Shown here piece after piece: positions 9,233 through 17,978 of a stretch of 64,000 nucleotides of DNA. A program made the position numbers and the translations under genes. The DNA comes from Rahnella ecdela (GTDB lineage Bacteria > Pseudomonadota > Gammaproteobacteria > Enterobacterales > Enterobacteriaceae). Where the stretch lies: positions 434,001 through 498,000 of the forward strand of contig NZ_JAFMOY010000132.1 of NCBI RefSeq assembly GCF_019049625.1, in the 5' to 3' direction. The notes under the pieces are model-generated. The model had not been told where the DNA came from. It saw only the letters and a list, made by a program, of their open reading frames with translations, and did no database searches. Within the stretch, counting starts at the first letter, position 1. The number at the start of each line of letters is the position of its first letter.

Positions 9233-9922
9233 TCAGCCTCCCAGCCGGATTCGGCTGCGTTTTGCCAGCCAGTCAGAAATCAGTAACGCTGCCAGAGACA
9301 ACAGAATCGCCAGCACGCAAAGGCGCGCGGCGGCACTTTCTGCGCCCGGCGTTTCAATCAGGGTATACATCGCCAGCGGAATGGTGCGGGTTTCGCCGGG
9401 AATATTCGACACAAAGGTAATGGTGGCGCCAAATTCTCCCAGAGAACGAGCGAAAGCCAGCACGATACCGACAATAACGCCGGGCACCGAAAGCGGCAAA
9501 GTAATGGTGAAAAAGACCCGCCACGGTGAAGCCCCGAGCGTGCGGGCGGCGAGTTCAAGTTTAGGATCGACGGCTTCAAGCGACTGACGTATCGCGCGGA
9601 CCATCAGCGGGAATGCCACCACGGCGGACGCGAGCACAGCGCCGTGCCAGCTGAAACTGAAGCTGAAACCAAACCATTCATATAAACGCTGGCCGATAAA
9701 ACCGCGCCGCCCCATGACCACCAGCAACAAATAGCCGATGACCACCGGTGGCAATACCAGCGGCAGATGGATAATACTGTCGAGCAGGGATTTGCCGGGA
9801 AAGCGGCAGCGGACCAGGATCCACGCCATCAGAATTCCAAGCGGCAGACTGCAAACTACGGCCAGACCCGATACTTTCAGACTGAGAAGTACCGCCTGCC
9901 ACTCATATTCACTCAACATCAT
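9233..9922 (-). CDS. modB: Molybdate ABC transporter permease ModB
   Basis: 229-residue inner-membrane permease with five to six transmembrane segments. The EAA-type cytoplasmic loop, which docks ModC, reads [22 protein letters not shown] at residues near 138-158; [14 protein letters not shown] follows and is typical of ModB. Very close to E. coli ModB, which starts with the same [12 protein letters not shown]. The start could be either of two adjacent ATGs (9922 or 9919). It is separated from modA by 177 bp holding a terminator-like hairpin, unlike E. coli, where modA and modB abut. Confidence 0.95.
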   Translation of the reverse strand: MMLSEYEWQAVLLSLKVSGLAVVCSLPLGILMAWILVRCRFPGKSLLDSIIHLPLVLPPVVIGYLLLVVMGRRGFIGQRLYEWFGFSFSFSWHGAVLASAVVAFPLMVRAIRQSLEAVDPKLELAARTLGASPWRVFFTITLPLSVPGVIVGIVLAFARSLGEFGATITFVSNIPGETRTIPLAMYTLIETPGAESAAARLCVLAILLSLAALLISDWLAKRSRIRLGG

Positions 9923-10050
9923 GTCGGTTTGTTAATCCTGAAGTAAACGTGCTGCTAAAGATAAAATATCGGCAAAAATTTAAAAGCCTTTAATCACGGG
10001 ATCCAGCATCTGTAAAGAATAAGCCGCGACGGACAGGCGTTGAGACAAAA

Positions 10051-10075
10051 AAGCCATCCCCAGAGGCGATGGCTT
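10051..10075 (-). terminator. Hairpin with T tract between modA and modB
   Basis: AAGCCATCG / GATGGCTT arms; on the minus strand the right arm runs into five to six T. It lies about 25 bp beyond the modA stop and should end or attenuate modA transcripts before modBC. Confidence 0.7.
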
Positions 10076-10099
10076 AAGTGTTTCGTCCGACAGATTACG

Positions 10100-10873
10100 T
10101 TAACCGCGCGGGGTAAAACCGTATTTTTTGAAAATTTCCGCAGCCGCAGGGGTTTTCAGATAATCATAAAAACCTTTCACGGTGGCGTTGTCATGGTCTT
10201 TGACAATCGCCATCGGGTATTCAACCGGTTTATGGCTGGATGCCGGGAAGACGCCCACGACTTTCACTTTTTTGCTGGCAACGGCGTCAGATCCGTACAC
10301 GATCCCGACCGGTGCTTCTTCACGTTCAACCAGCGCCATTGCGGCACGAACGTCACTGGCACGTGCCAGTTTAGGTTCCAGCGTGGTCCAGGCACCGAGT
10401 TTTTGCAGCGCTTCTTTCGCGTAGATACCGGCCGGAACGTGGTCCGGATCCCCCACCGCCAGACGGCTGTCGCCAATCAGTTTGGTCCATTCGGTTTTGT
10501 CAGAGATGTCGACTTTATCGATTTTACTGCTGGCCGCTGAAATCAGCACCAGCTCATTACCCAGCAAAGTGTAACGGGTGTTATCGACCATTTGCTGTTT
10601 GCTTATCGCATAATCCATCCACTGCTGATCGGCAGAAATGAACATATCCGCAGGCGCGCCTTGCTCAATCTGGCGAGCCAGCGTCGAAGATGACGCGAAA
10701 GAAGACACAACCTGCACACCTTTTTCTTTCTGATATTGAGTGGCGATATCTTGTAATGCGTTGGTCAGGGACGCCGCGGCGAAAACTGTGATTTTTTCGG
10801 CAGCCTGCGCGTGAATGCTGACGCCAGCCACCAGCACGGTCGCGGTTAATAATTTGCCCCAGGTATATTTCAT
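10100..10873 (-). CDS. modA: Molybdate-binding periplasmic protein ModA
   Basis: 257-residue substrate-binding protein for molybdate and tungstate. A Sec signal peptide ends HAQA-AEK at about residue 25. The mature protein begins KITVFAAASLTNALQDIA, the classic ModA start with its oxyanion-binding serine, and contains FASSSTLARQIEQGAPADMFISAD and GDPDHVPAGIYAKEAL. GGAAGGAAATCCG precedes the ATG. A ModE operator lies 32 bp upstream, so repression by ModE-molybdate is expected. Confidence 0.95.
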   Translation of the reverse strand: MKYTWGKLLTATVLVAGVSIHAQAAEKITVFAAASLTNALQDIATQYQKEKGVQVVSSFASSSTLARQIEQGAPADMFISADQQWMDYAISKQQMVDNTRYTLLGNELVLISAASSKIDKVDISDKTEWTKLIGDSRLAVGDPDHVPAGIYAKEALQKLGAWTTLEPKLARASDVRAAMALVEREEAPVGIVYGSDAVASKKVKVVGVFPASSHKPVEYPMAIVKDHDNATVKGFYDYLKTPAAAEIFKKYGFTPRG

Positions 10874-10904
10874 CGGATTTCCTTCCTGTTATAGATTGCG
10901 AATG

Positions 10905-10928
10905 CGTTATGTATAAATAAATATAACG
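10905..10928. promoter_or_regulatory. ModE operator upstream of modA
   Basis: 24-bp imperfect palindrome with CGTTATGTA at the left and ATATAACG at the right. Length, half-sites and position match the E. coli modA operator, where ModE-molybdate represses transcription. The ModE gene itself is 520 bp away. Confidence 0.85.
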
Positions 10929-11044
10929 TGGAAAAATACGATGTCATGCGTTTTATCCGCACTCTGCTGAAGAACCGAAAGTTTTTTGATCTCAGGCGGG
11001 AAGTGGATTCTGTTTCTGAAATTGTTGGGATTATAAAAATAGAA

Positions 11045-11067
11045 AACCCGGCACAATGGCCGGGCTT
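11045..11067 (-). terminator. Terminator after acrZ
   Basis: On the minus strand AAGCCCGGC / GCCGGGTT with a short loop, then a T-rich tail (TTTTCTATTTTT). It lies 34 bp beyond the acrZ stop and before the modA promoter region. Confidence 0.75.
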
Positions 11068-11100
11068 CAGGAAAATGCTTTCTCAGCAAACGCTCATCTT

Positions 11101-11256
11101 TTAGTAATGAGGTTTCTCGCGGGACTCTTTAGAGTGACCGACGTGGGAAATGAGGTTGAAGACTTCGCCCAGTCCCCAGATCAGGCCCAGGATCACAGCG
11201 ATGAAAACCGGCACCATGATGGCAGCGAAAAGCAAACTTTCTAATAATTCTAACAT
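11101..11256 (-). CDS. acrZ: Small AcrB-associated membrane protein AcrZ
   Basis: 51-residue single-helix inner-membrane protein (E. coli AcrZ has 49). It binds AcrB and alters drug export by AcrAB-TolC. The sequence [20 protein letters not shown] matches the family, with [14 protein letters not shown] at the helix end and a polar tail ESREKPHY. The ATG at 11256 is chosen by homology and follows GAGGC. Placement between modE and modA is the same as in E. coli, where it belongs to the ModE and MarA/Rob/SoxS neighbourhood. The acrAB genes are not in this window. Confidence 0.93.
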   Translation of the reverse strand: MLELLESLLFAAIMVPVFIAVILGLIWGLGEVFNLISHVGHSKESREKPHY

Positions 11257-11444
11257 GATAGCCTCACTTAGCTGGCTGAACCGCCCGCAGACGGTGTAGG
11301 ACTTCTTGTATGAAGTCAAAAACGTAAATCAAACTGTGGCTGATAATAACAGCACGCGACTGTAATTACTTTAGCATTTAGCCAACTTGCCTGCCTGCGG
11401 GTTTAGCGGCGACAATAAAGCATGATTCATATAAGGAAGCTGCA

Positions 11445-12227
11445 ATGCAAGCCGAAATTCTCTTAACTCTCAAGCTCCAGCAACGCTTGTTCGCCGATCC
11501 ACGTCGTATCGAATTACTGCGACAAGTGCGTCATACCGGTTCAATAAGCCAGGGCGCGAAACTCGCGGGCATCAGTTATAAAAGCGCCTGGGATGCCATC
11601 AATGAGATGAATCAGCTTGCGGATGAATCGCTGGTAGACCGCAGTACCGGCGGCAAAGGCGGCGGCGGCGCGGTGCTGACCCCTTACGGCGAGCGCCTGA
11701 TCCAACTTTATGAGCTGCTGGCGCAAATCCAGCAAAAAGCCTTTGATGTGCTTAAAGAAGATTCCCTGCCGCTCGATAGCCTGCTGGCGGCAATTTCGCG
11801 TTTCTCACTGCAAACCAGCACACGTAATCAGTTCTTCGGTACCGTCGTGGAACGCACCCATCAGACCGTTCAGCAGCATATTGATATCCTGCTGGCGGAC
11901 GGAAAAACGCAAATCCGCGCTGCCATTACCGAGCAAAGTGCCGACCGGCTGGCGCTGACGCCGGGTAAAGAAGTGCTGGTGCTGATTAAAGCGCCCTGGA
12001 TAACGCTCGGATTTAACGCTGAAAACACCCACAACGCATTGCGCGGTGATGTCACAAGCATTCAGCGCGGCGAGAAAAACAGCGAAGTGCTGGTGAAATT
12101 GCTCAGCAGCGAAACGTTGTGCGCCACGGTGTCTAATGCCGATATGGATACACTGGCACTGAAAACCGGTCAGACGGTCTTTGCACAGTTTGACGACGAC
12201 AAAGTCATCATTGCCACCCTCTGCTAA
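11445..12227 (+). CDS. modE: Molybdate-responsive transcriptional regulator ModE
   Basis: 260-residue regulator (E. coli 262). The N-terminal winged helix-turn-helix contains LRQVRHTGSISQGAKLAGISYKSAWDAI and the glycine-rich GGKGGGGAVLTPYG turn. Two C-terminal MOP/TOBE modules bind molybdate: SRFSLQTSTRNQFFG near residue 126 and EVLVKLLSSETLCATVS near 211. It represses modABC when molybdate is bound and activates some molybdoenzyme genes. It is divergent from acrZ-modABC and followed by modF. Confidence 0.95.
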   Translation: MQAEILLTLKLQQRLFADPRRIELLRQVRHTGSISQGAKLAGISYKSAWDAINEMNQLADESLVDRSTGGKGGGGAVLTPYGERLIQLYELLAQIQQKAFDVLKEDSLPLDSLLAAISRFSLQTSTRNQFFGTVVERTHQTVQQHIDILLADGKTQIRAAITEQSADRLALTPGKEVLVLIKAPWITLGFNAENTHNALRGDVTSIQRGEKNSEVLVKLLSSETLCATVSNADMDTLALKTGQTVFAQFDDDKVIIATLC

Positions 12228-12250
12228 AAACCGAATATTAATCAGTATCT

Positions 12251-12276
12251 TGCAAAATAAGCGTTTTCATTTTGCA
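12251..12276. repeat. Inverted repeat between modE and modF
   Basis: Perfect 8-bp arms TGCAAAAT / ATTTTGCA with a 10-bp spacer. There is no T run, so it is not a standard terminator; an operator or RNA hairpin is possible. Confidence 0.4.
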
Positions 12277-12310
12277 GAATTGTCAATTGACTTGCGAAGG
12301 TGCAGCGCTT

Positions 12311-12345
12311 ATCCCTTATTTTATAATTATTTCTAAATAAGGGAT
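12311..12345 (+). promoter_or_regulatory. Hairpin covering the modF ribosome binding site
   Basis: Perfect 11-bp arms ATCCCTTATTT and AAATAAGGGAT with a 13-nt AT-rich loop. The right arm contains the modF Shine-Dalgarno AAGGGAT and ends 2 bp before the first ATG, so folding would hide the site. Confidence 0.55.
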
Positions 12346-12350
12346 GAATG

Positions 12351-13820
12351 ATGTCGTCGTTGCATATCTCGCAAGGTGTTTTTCGCCTCAGCGATACCCG
12401 AACCCTCACACTTTCCGATCTGACAATCCAACAGGCCGACAGCTGGGCGTTTGTCGGTTCGAACGGCAGCGGCAAATCAGCACTTGCCCGCGCACTGGCG
12501 GGCGATTTAACCCTGCTGAACGGCACCCGCGAAAACAGTTTTGCGCATATCGTCCGCCTCTCATTTGAACAATTACAGAAGCTGGTCGCCGATGAATGGC
12601 AGAGAAATAACACCGATTTACTGAGTGAAGGTGAAGACGATACTGGCCGCACAACGGCTGAAATCATTCAGGATGAAGTGCGTGATCCCGCCCGTTGCGC
12701 CGCGCTTGCCGCACAGTTTGGTATCGAGAAATTACTCGACCGCCGCTTCAAATATCTATCAACCGGTGAAACCCGCAAAACGTTGCTGTGTCAGGTGCTG
12801 ATGCAACAACCCGATTTGCTGGTGCTGGATGAACCGTTTGATGGCCTCGACGTTAACGCCCGCGCGCAGCTGGCACAACTGCTTGAGAAGCTTTCCGGCG
12901 AAGGCCAGACGATGGTGCTGGTACTTAACCGCTTTGACGACATTCCAGCGTTTGTGAAAAATGTCGGCGTGCTGGCGGACTGTACGCTGGCTTCATTAGG
13001 CCTGCGGGAACAGGTAATGGCCGATGCGCTGATCGCACAACTGGCGCACAGCGAAAGTCTGAGCGGGATGGCAGTGCCGGAAGCGGAAGATCCGACGGCG
13101 CGCGTTAATCCGCCTGCTGACAGTCCGCTGATCGTGCTGCGTGACGGCGTGGTTCAGTACAACGATAAACCGATTTTGCATAACCTGAGCTGGCAGGTCG
13201 ATCACGGCCAGCACTGGCAGATCACCGGCCAGAACGGAGCCGGGAAATCCACGCTGCTGAGTCTGATCACCGGCGATCATGCGCAGGGCTACAGTAACGA
13301 TCTGACGCTGTTTGGTCGTCGTCGTGGCAGCGGTGAAACCATCTGGGATATCAAACGCCACATCGGTTACGTCAGCAGCAGCCTGCATCTGGATTACCGC
13401 GTCAGCTCCAGCGTACGCAATGTGATTACTTCCGGTTTCTTCGATTCTATCGGTATTTATCAGGCAGTATCCGATCGCCAGCGGTTCCTGACATCACAAT
13501 GGCTGGAACTCCTCGGTCTGGGCGGCGATGCCGGTGAGACGCCATTCCACAGTTTATCCTGGGGACAACAGCGCCTGGCGCTGATTGCCCGCGCGCTGGT
13601 TAAACATCCTGCCTTGCTAATTCTCGATGAACCGTTGCAGGGGTTGGATCCGATCAACCGCCAGCTGGTTCGTCGTTTTGTCGATATTCTGATTGGTGAA
13701 GGCGAAACGCAGCTGTTGTTTGTTTCGCATCACGCCGAAGATGCGCCGCAATGTATTACGCATCGTCTGAGCTTTATCCCTGACGGTGATATTTACCGTT
13801 ATCAGATTGACGTATTGTAA
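12351..13820 (+). CDS. modF: Tandem ABC ATPase ModF
   Basis: 489 residues with two fused ABC ATPase domains and no membrane part. Domain 1 has Walker A GSNGSGKSAL near residue 38 and signature YLSTGETRK near 141; domain 2 has GQNGAGKSTL near 294 and LSWGQQRLAL near 403, with Walker B LLILDEPLQGLD. It is very similar to E. coli ModF (PhrA), whose role is not firmly established; a cytosolic role linked to molybdate is usually assumed. Two adjacent ATGs (12348, 12351) are possible; the second matches the E. coli start. The 3' end overlaps the convergent transporter gene by 47 bp. Confidence 0.93.
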   Translation: MSSLHISQGVFRLSDTRTLTLSDLTIQQADSWAFVGSNGSGKSALARALAGDLTLLNGTRENSFAHIVRLSFEQLQKLVADEWQRNNTDLLSEGEDDTGRTTAEIIQDEVRDPARCAALAAQFGIEKLLDRRFKYLSTGETRKTLLCQVLMQQPDLLVLDEPFDGLDVNARAQLAQLLEKLSGEGQTMVLVLNRFDDIPAFVKNVGVLADCTLASLGLREQVMADALIAQLAHSESLSGMAVPEAEDPTARVNPPADSPLIVLRDGVVQYNDKPILHNLSWQVDHGQHWQITGQNGAGKSTLLSLITGDHAQGYSNDLTLFGRRRGSGETIWDIKRHIGYVSSSLHLDYRVSSSVRNVITSGFFDSIGIYQAVSDRQRFLTSQWLELLGLGGDAGETPFHSLSWGQQRLALIARALVKHPALLILDEPLQGLDPINRQLVRRFVDILIGEGETQLLFVSHHAEDAPQCITHRLSFIPDGDIYRYQIDVL

Positions 13821-14601
13821 CTTTCTTCCCCTTCACGGGAGCCATCAGCGCCGTCACTACACCCGCCAGCGCCAGTGCCCCCAGTAATGAAAACCCGGAT
13901 TCAAAACCCTGATGACCGGGATTATTTCGCAGCAACAATGTCAGCAGCGCCAGAATTACCGCGGTGCTGCTGACCTGCACCAGCACACCCAGCCGTAACG
14001 CATAATGGTATTCATCACCGGTTAACGCGTCCCTGCCAGCGCAGGCGGCGTGGCGAACCAGTCCCGTCCCGAAACTGCTCAGCAATATGCCCGGCAGCAG
14101 CGCCAGCCAGAACGGCGTGTGTGCGGGCATCACCGATATCAGCCCCAGACCGCCCGCCGCCAGCATAAAACCCCAAAGCAAAATCGCGGTGGAGGAAATG
14201 CCCTGCCCGAGCTTTTCGCCGAGCGCCGTTCCCGCCAGCCGCATCAGCAGCCACGGAACAAAGCTGAGAATAATCCCCGGCACATTTACTGAGTAAACCT
14301 GATACATCGCCACCGCCAGCAGAAATCCTGCGGCATAAGTGACTGCCGCAGAGAAAATTCCCGTCCAGAGGCTTATCTGCAACGGCTGAGACGCACGTAA
14401 TGAACGCGGCAGCAGTGGCACCGGATGGTAATTTTCGCTGATGATAAACACGACGAAAGACAGCGCAGCGGCACCCGCCAGCGCGTGACTCCGCGGCGTG
14501 TCCAGTCCGTAAAAAGCAACACTTAGCAGTGTCAGTACCAGACTCACAATAAACAGCAGCCCCGGTATCAGGGACCACAATGGCAAACGGGAACGGTTCA
14601 T
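13774..14601 (-). CDS. Half-length MFS (DHA2-like) membrane protein
   Basis: 275 residues with about eight hydrophobic helices. The layout matches the C-terminal eight helices of 14-helix DHA2/EmrB drug exporters: a helix pair, a short loop ending HPVPLLPRSLRAS (compare the P-L-L-P/D-x-R-L-F loop of that family), then six helices, including FWLALLPGILLSSFGTGLV. The six N-terminal helices are absent, and only 140 bp separate it from the divergent LysR gene, so no remnant remains. The ATG at 14601 follows AAGGAA. It may be a degraded exporter or a genuine short protein; transport activity is doubtful. Confidence 0.65.
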   Translation of the reverse strand: MNRSRLPLWSLIPGLLFIVSLVLTLLSVAFYGLDTPRSHALAGAAALSFVVFIISENYHPVPLLPRSLRASQPLQISLWTGIFSAAVTYAAGFLLAVAMYQVYSVNVPGIILSFVPWLLMRLAGTALGEKLGQGISSTAILLWGFMLAAGGLGLISVMPAHTPFWLALLPGILLSSFGTGLVRHAACAGRDALTGDEYHYALRLGVLVQVSSTAVILALLTLLLRNNPGHQGFESGFSLLGALALAGVVTALMAPVKGKKVTIRQSDNGKYHRQG

Positions 14602-14741
14602 GATTAGTCTTTCCTTTATCAAAACTGCATGCCATGAAGATGATTCAATCTCATCCTCACCAATTTGATAAAGGAGCTTACACCGCCTATTTTAGGGACT
14701 TCAAAGTCATAGATTTCAGCCATAGGTGAAAATAACTCATC

Positions 14742-15641
14742 ATGAAAAAAATCCGCTTACCGCCGCTGGGTTCGCTCAGGGCATTTGATGTCGTGGCGCA
14801 GCAGAACAGTTTCAAACGCGCGGCAGAAGAAATTGGCGTGACCGCCACCGCCATCAGCCATCAGATCCGCGTGCTCGAAGAAGCGCTGGGCACCGCGGTC
14901 TTTGAGCGCAGTGCGCGGGAAGTCCGGCTGACCGCCGCCGGGGAGATTTTGCGTCAGGCAACGCGGCAGGCTTTTACCGGGTTACAGGCGGCGGTGGAAG
15001 ATATTCATCATGCGGCACGACCTGCGGCGCTGACGCTCACCACGACGTCCAATTTTCTGACTCACTGGCTGGTGCCCAGGCTGGCAGATTTGAAACTGGC
15101 TGCGCCGGAAATGGATTTACGGCTACACACCGGTATCGAGCTGGTGGATTTATCCCGCAATACGGTGGATATCGCCATCCGTTACAGCGAGTCGGCTGAT
15201 GAAACGCTCGATTCAACGCTGTTGTATCAGGACACATTTGTACTGGTCGCCAGCCCTTCCCTTCACCTGACCACGGCGGAAGAGCTGGCGGGCGCGACAT
15301 TATTTCATGTGGAAAACCGCCATATTCCGCAACCTTCTCCCGACTGGGAAAACTGGCGTCAGCATTTCGGTCCGGCGAAATTAAACATCGACAGCGGCCT
15401 GCGTTTCACCGATGAAACCCATGCGATTCAGGCGGCGATTGCCGGTCAGGGCGTGGCGATTGTCAGCAGCCTGCTCGCTCAGGATTTCATCGAAAAAGGC
15501 ATCCTGTGCACGCCATTTCGGCATCATCTTCCCGGCGCAAATTACTATCTGGTGACCACAAAAGAGAAAGCGGAACGGGCAGATATCCTGGTTTTACGCC
15601 GCTGGCTGCTGGAAAAAATGGCCATCAAACACGGGATGTAG
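14742..15641 (+). CDS. LysR-family transcriptional regulator (GcvA-like)
   Basis: 299 residues. The N-terminal winged helix contains LRAFDVVAQQNSFKRAAEEIGVTATAISHQIR, with LGTAVFERSAREVRLTAAGE as the wing; the rest is a periplasmic-binding-like effector domain (DIAIRYSESADE, AAIAGQGVAIVSSLLAQDFI), the pattern of the GcvA subgroup. It is divergent from the half-length MFS gene with a 140-bp gap, so control of that gene is the natural guess; the effector is unknown. It reads away from galE, which has its own operators. Confidence 0.88.
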   Translation: MKKIRLPPLGSLRAFDVVAQQNSFKRAAEEIGVTATAISHQIRVLEEALGTAVFERSAREVRLTAAGEILRQATRQAFTGLQAAVEDIHHAARPAALTLTTTSNFLTHWLVPRLADLKLAAPEMDLRLHTGIELVDLSRNTVDIAIRYSESADETLDSTLLYQDTFVLVASPSLHLTTAEELAGATLFHVENRHIPQPSPDWENWRQHFGPAKLNIDSGLRFTDETHAIQAAIAGQGVAIVSSLLAQDFIEKGILCTPFRHHLPGANYYLVTTKEKAERADILVLRRWLLEKMAIKHGM

Positions 15642-15688
15642 TCTGAAAAATTATGAAAATGGATGATTCGGATAACGCAGAGCCTTAA

Positions 15689-15704
15689 GTGTAAGCGATT
15701 ACAC
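15689..15704. promoter_or_regulatory. GalR/GalS operator (external, gal operon)
   Basis: GTGTAAGCGATTACAC, a perfect 16-bp match to the GTGKAANCGNTTWCAC consensus. It lies about 109 bp (centre to centre) from a second copy, a spacing close to that of the E. coli gal operators that support DNA looping. Confidence 0.88.
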
Positions 15705-15797
15705 CAGCCATCATTTCTGACTTACCGCCTGAAGTCGCAGGCTTTCTGTACGGCGCACTGCACCTGTCTGGACATCCTGAAAGGTGATAAACTGTTT

Positions 15798-15813
15798 GTG
15801 TAAGCGATTCCAT
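15798..15813. promoter_or_regulatory. GalR/GalS operator (internal-type, gal operon)
   Basis: GTGTAAGCGATTCCAT, one half-site perfect and the other slightly degenerate. In E. coli the second operator lies inside galE; here it ends 76 bp before the galE ATG, so the leader is longer. Confidence 0.8.
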
Positions 15814-15889
15814 TTTATTGGGGATGGATCACCTTTTTCAGCCTTGCAGCGTGATATCGTTGCAGCAAGATAATCATCGGGGAGCTCTT

Positions 15890-16906
15890 ATGTACGTCTT
15901 AGTCACAGGTGGTAGCGGTTACATCGGCAGTCATACTTGCGTGCAACTGATTGACGCAGGCTATACGCCAATCATTCTGGATAACCTTCACAACAGCAAA
16001 GTCAGCGTGCTCGAACGTATTAATACCCTGACCGGCAAAACGCCGCTGTTCTATGAAGGGGACATCCGCGACCGCGCCCTCCTCGATAAAATTTTCAGTG
16101 AACATCATATTCATTCCGTGATTCATTTTGCGGGCTGGAAAGCCGTGGGTGAATCCGTGGCAAAACCGCTGGCGTATTACGACAACAACGTCACCGGTAC
16201 GCTGGTATTGCTCGAAGCAATGCGCGCTGCGGGCGTCAAAAATATGATTTTCAGCTCCTCAGCAACGGTGTATGGCGACCAGCCAAAAACGCCGTATGTC
16301 GAAGATTTCCCGACCGGCAATCCTTCCAGCCCTTATGGCCGCAGCAAACTGATGGTCGAGCAGATTCTGGAAGACGTGCAGCGTGCGGAACCGGAATGGA
16401 GCATGACGTTGCTGCGCTATTTCAATCCGGTCGGCGCGCATCCGTCTGGCCTGATGGGCGAAGATCCGCAGGGCGTGCCAAATAACCTGATGCCATTTAT
16501 CGCGCAGGTGGCGGTAGGCCGTCGTGAGTCGGTGGCTATTTTCGGCAACGATTATCCGACCCCGGACGGTACCGGCGTGCGTGACTATATCCACGTGGTG
16601 GATCTGGCTGACGGTCATATCGCGGCGATGAAAACCCTGCACAACAAAGCGGGCGTACATATTTACAACCTGGGCGCGGGCTTCGGCCACAGCGTGCTGG
16701 ACGTAGTTAACGCCTTCAGCAAAGCGTGCGGTAAGCCGGTGAATTACAAGTTTGCGCCACGTCGTGATGGCGACTTACCGGCGTACTGGGCGGATCCGAC
16801 CAAAGCAGAGAAAGAACTGCACTGGAAAGTCACCCGCACACTGGAAGACATGGCCAATGATACCTGGTTGTGGCAGTCGAAAAACCCGCAGGGTTACCCG
16901 GATTAA
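15890..16906 (+). CDS. galE: UDP-glucose 4-epimerase
   Basis: 338 residues, the same length as E. coli GalE. It interconverts UDP-galactose and UDP-glucose using tightly bound NAD. Rossmann motif TGGSGYIGSH at residues 6-15 and the catalytic Ser124, Tyr149 and Lys153 (SPYGRSK) are in place. GGGGAG precedes the ATG at 15890; an upstream in-frame start would run through the second Gal operator and is rejected. First gene of galETKM, 19 bp before galT. Confidence 0.97.
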   Translation: MYVLVTGGSGYIGSHTCVQLIDAGYTPIILDNLHNSKVSVLERINTLTGKTPLFYEGDIRDRALLDKIFSEHHIHSVIHFAGWKAVGESVAKPLAYYDNNVTGTLVLLEAMRAAGVKNMIFSSSATVYGDQPKTPYVEDFPTGNPSSPYGRSKLMVEQILEDVQRAEPEWSMTLLRYFNPVGAHPSGLMGEDPQGVPNNLMPFIAQVAVGRRESVAIFGNDYPTPDGTGVRDYIHVVDLADGHIAAMKTLHNKAGVHIYNLGAGFGHSVLDVVNAFSKACGKPVNYKFAPRRDGDLPAYWADPTKAEKELHWKVTRTLEDMANDTWLWQSKNPQGYPD

Positions 16907-16925
16907 GGTGCACTAAGGAAAGTTT

Positions 16926-17978
16926 ATGACAACGTTTAACCCGATTGATCACCCGCATCGCCGCTACAATCCACTGACCGATCAGTGGGTGTTAGTCAGT
17001 CCGCACCGCGCCAAACGCCCGTGGCAGGGCCAGCAGGAAGCGGTTTCTCAGGAAGTATTGCCAGCACATGATCCGGACTGTTTCCTGTGTCCGGGCAATA
17101 CCCGTGTGACCGGCGATGTGAATCCGAAATACACCGGCACCTTTGTGTTCACCAACGATTATGCCGCGCTGATGCCGGATACGCCGTTTGCGCCGGAAAG
17201 CGAAGATCCGCTGATGCGCGTTCAGAGCGCACGCGGCACCAGCCGTGTGATTTGCTTCTCGCCGGATCACAGCAAAACACTGCCGCAACTGTCCGTTGAA
17301 GCACTGACGGAAATCGTCAGAACCTGGCAGGAACAGAGTGCAGATCTGGCTAAAACCTATCCGTGGGTGCAGGTTTTCGAGAATAAAGGCGCCGCAATGG
17401 GCTGCTCGAATCCTCATCCACATGGTCAGATCTGGGCTAACAGTTTCCTGCCAAACGAAGCCGAACGTGAAGATCGCCTGCAACGTGATTACCTCGAAAA
17501 GCAGGGTTCACCGATGCTGGTTGATTACGTTAAGCGCGAGCTGGCGGACGGCAGCCGTACGGTGGTCGAAACTGAACACTGGCTGGCGGTGGTACCTTAC
17601 TGGGCGGCCTGGCCATTCGAAACGATTTTACTGCCGAAAGTGCATGTGAAACGCATCACTGAGCTTTCTGATGAACAGCGCAGTGATCTGGCGCTGGCGC
17701 TGAAGAAACTGACCAGCCGCTACGACAATCTGTTCCAGTGCTCTTTCCCGTATTCAATGGGCTGGCACGGCGCGCCGTTTACCGAAGGCGACAACGAACA
17801 CTGGCAGTTGCATGCGCATTTCTATCCACCGTTGCTGCGTTCAGCGACAGTGCGCAAATTCATGGTCGGCTACGAAATGCTGGCTGAAACCCAACGCGAC
17901 CTGACAGCGGAACAAGCCGCAGAGCGTCTGCGGGCGGTGAGTGATGTTCATTATCGTGAGGCCGGAGAAAAACAATGA
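16926..17978 (+). CDS. galT: Galactose-1-phosphate uridylyltransferase
   Basis: 350 residues (E. coli 348). It transfers UMP between UDP-glucose and galactose-1-phosphate through a uridylyl-histidine. The HPHPHGQIW motif places the nucleophile at His166, with His164 beside it; Cys52 and Cys55 (DCFLCPG) are zinc ligands. The stop overlaps the galK start by 4 bp (ATGA), which implies translational coupling. Confidence 0.97.
   Translation: MTTFNPIDHPHRRYNPLTDQWVLVSPHRAKRPWQGQQEAVSQEVLPAHDPDCFLCPGNTRVTGDVNPKYTGTFVFTNDYAALMPDTPFAPESEDPLMRVQSARGTSRVICFSPDHSKTLPQLSVEALTEIVRTWQEQSADLAKTYPWVQVFENKGAAMGCSNPHPHGQIWANSFLPNEAEREDRLQRDYLEKQGSPMLVDYVKRELADGSRTVVETEHWLAVVPYWAAWPFETILLPKVHVKRITELSDEQRSDLALALKKLTSRYDNLFQCSFPYSMGWHGAPFTEGDNEHWQLHAHFYPPLLRSATVRKFMVGYEMLAETQRDLTAEQAAERLRAVSDVHYREAGEKQ

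Noticed and set aside
11340-11375. Marbox upstream of acrZ
   Set aside because: ACAGCACGCGACTGTAATTA matches the GCAC half but fails at several fixed positions of the consensus.
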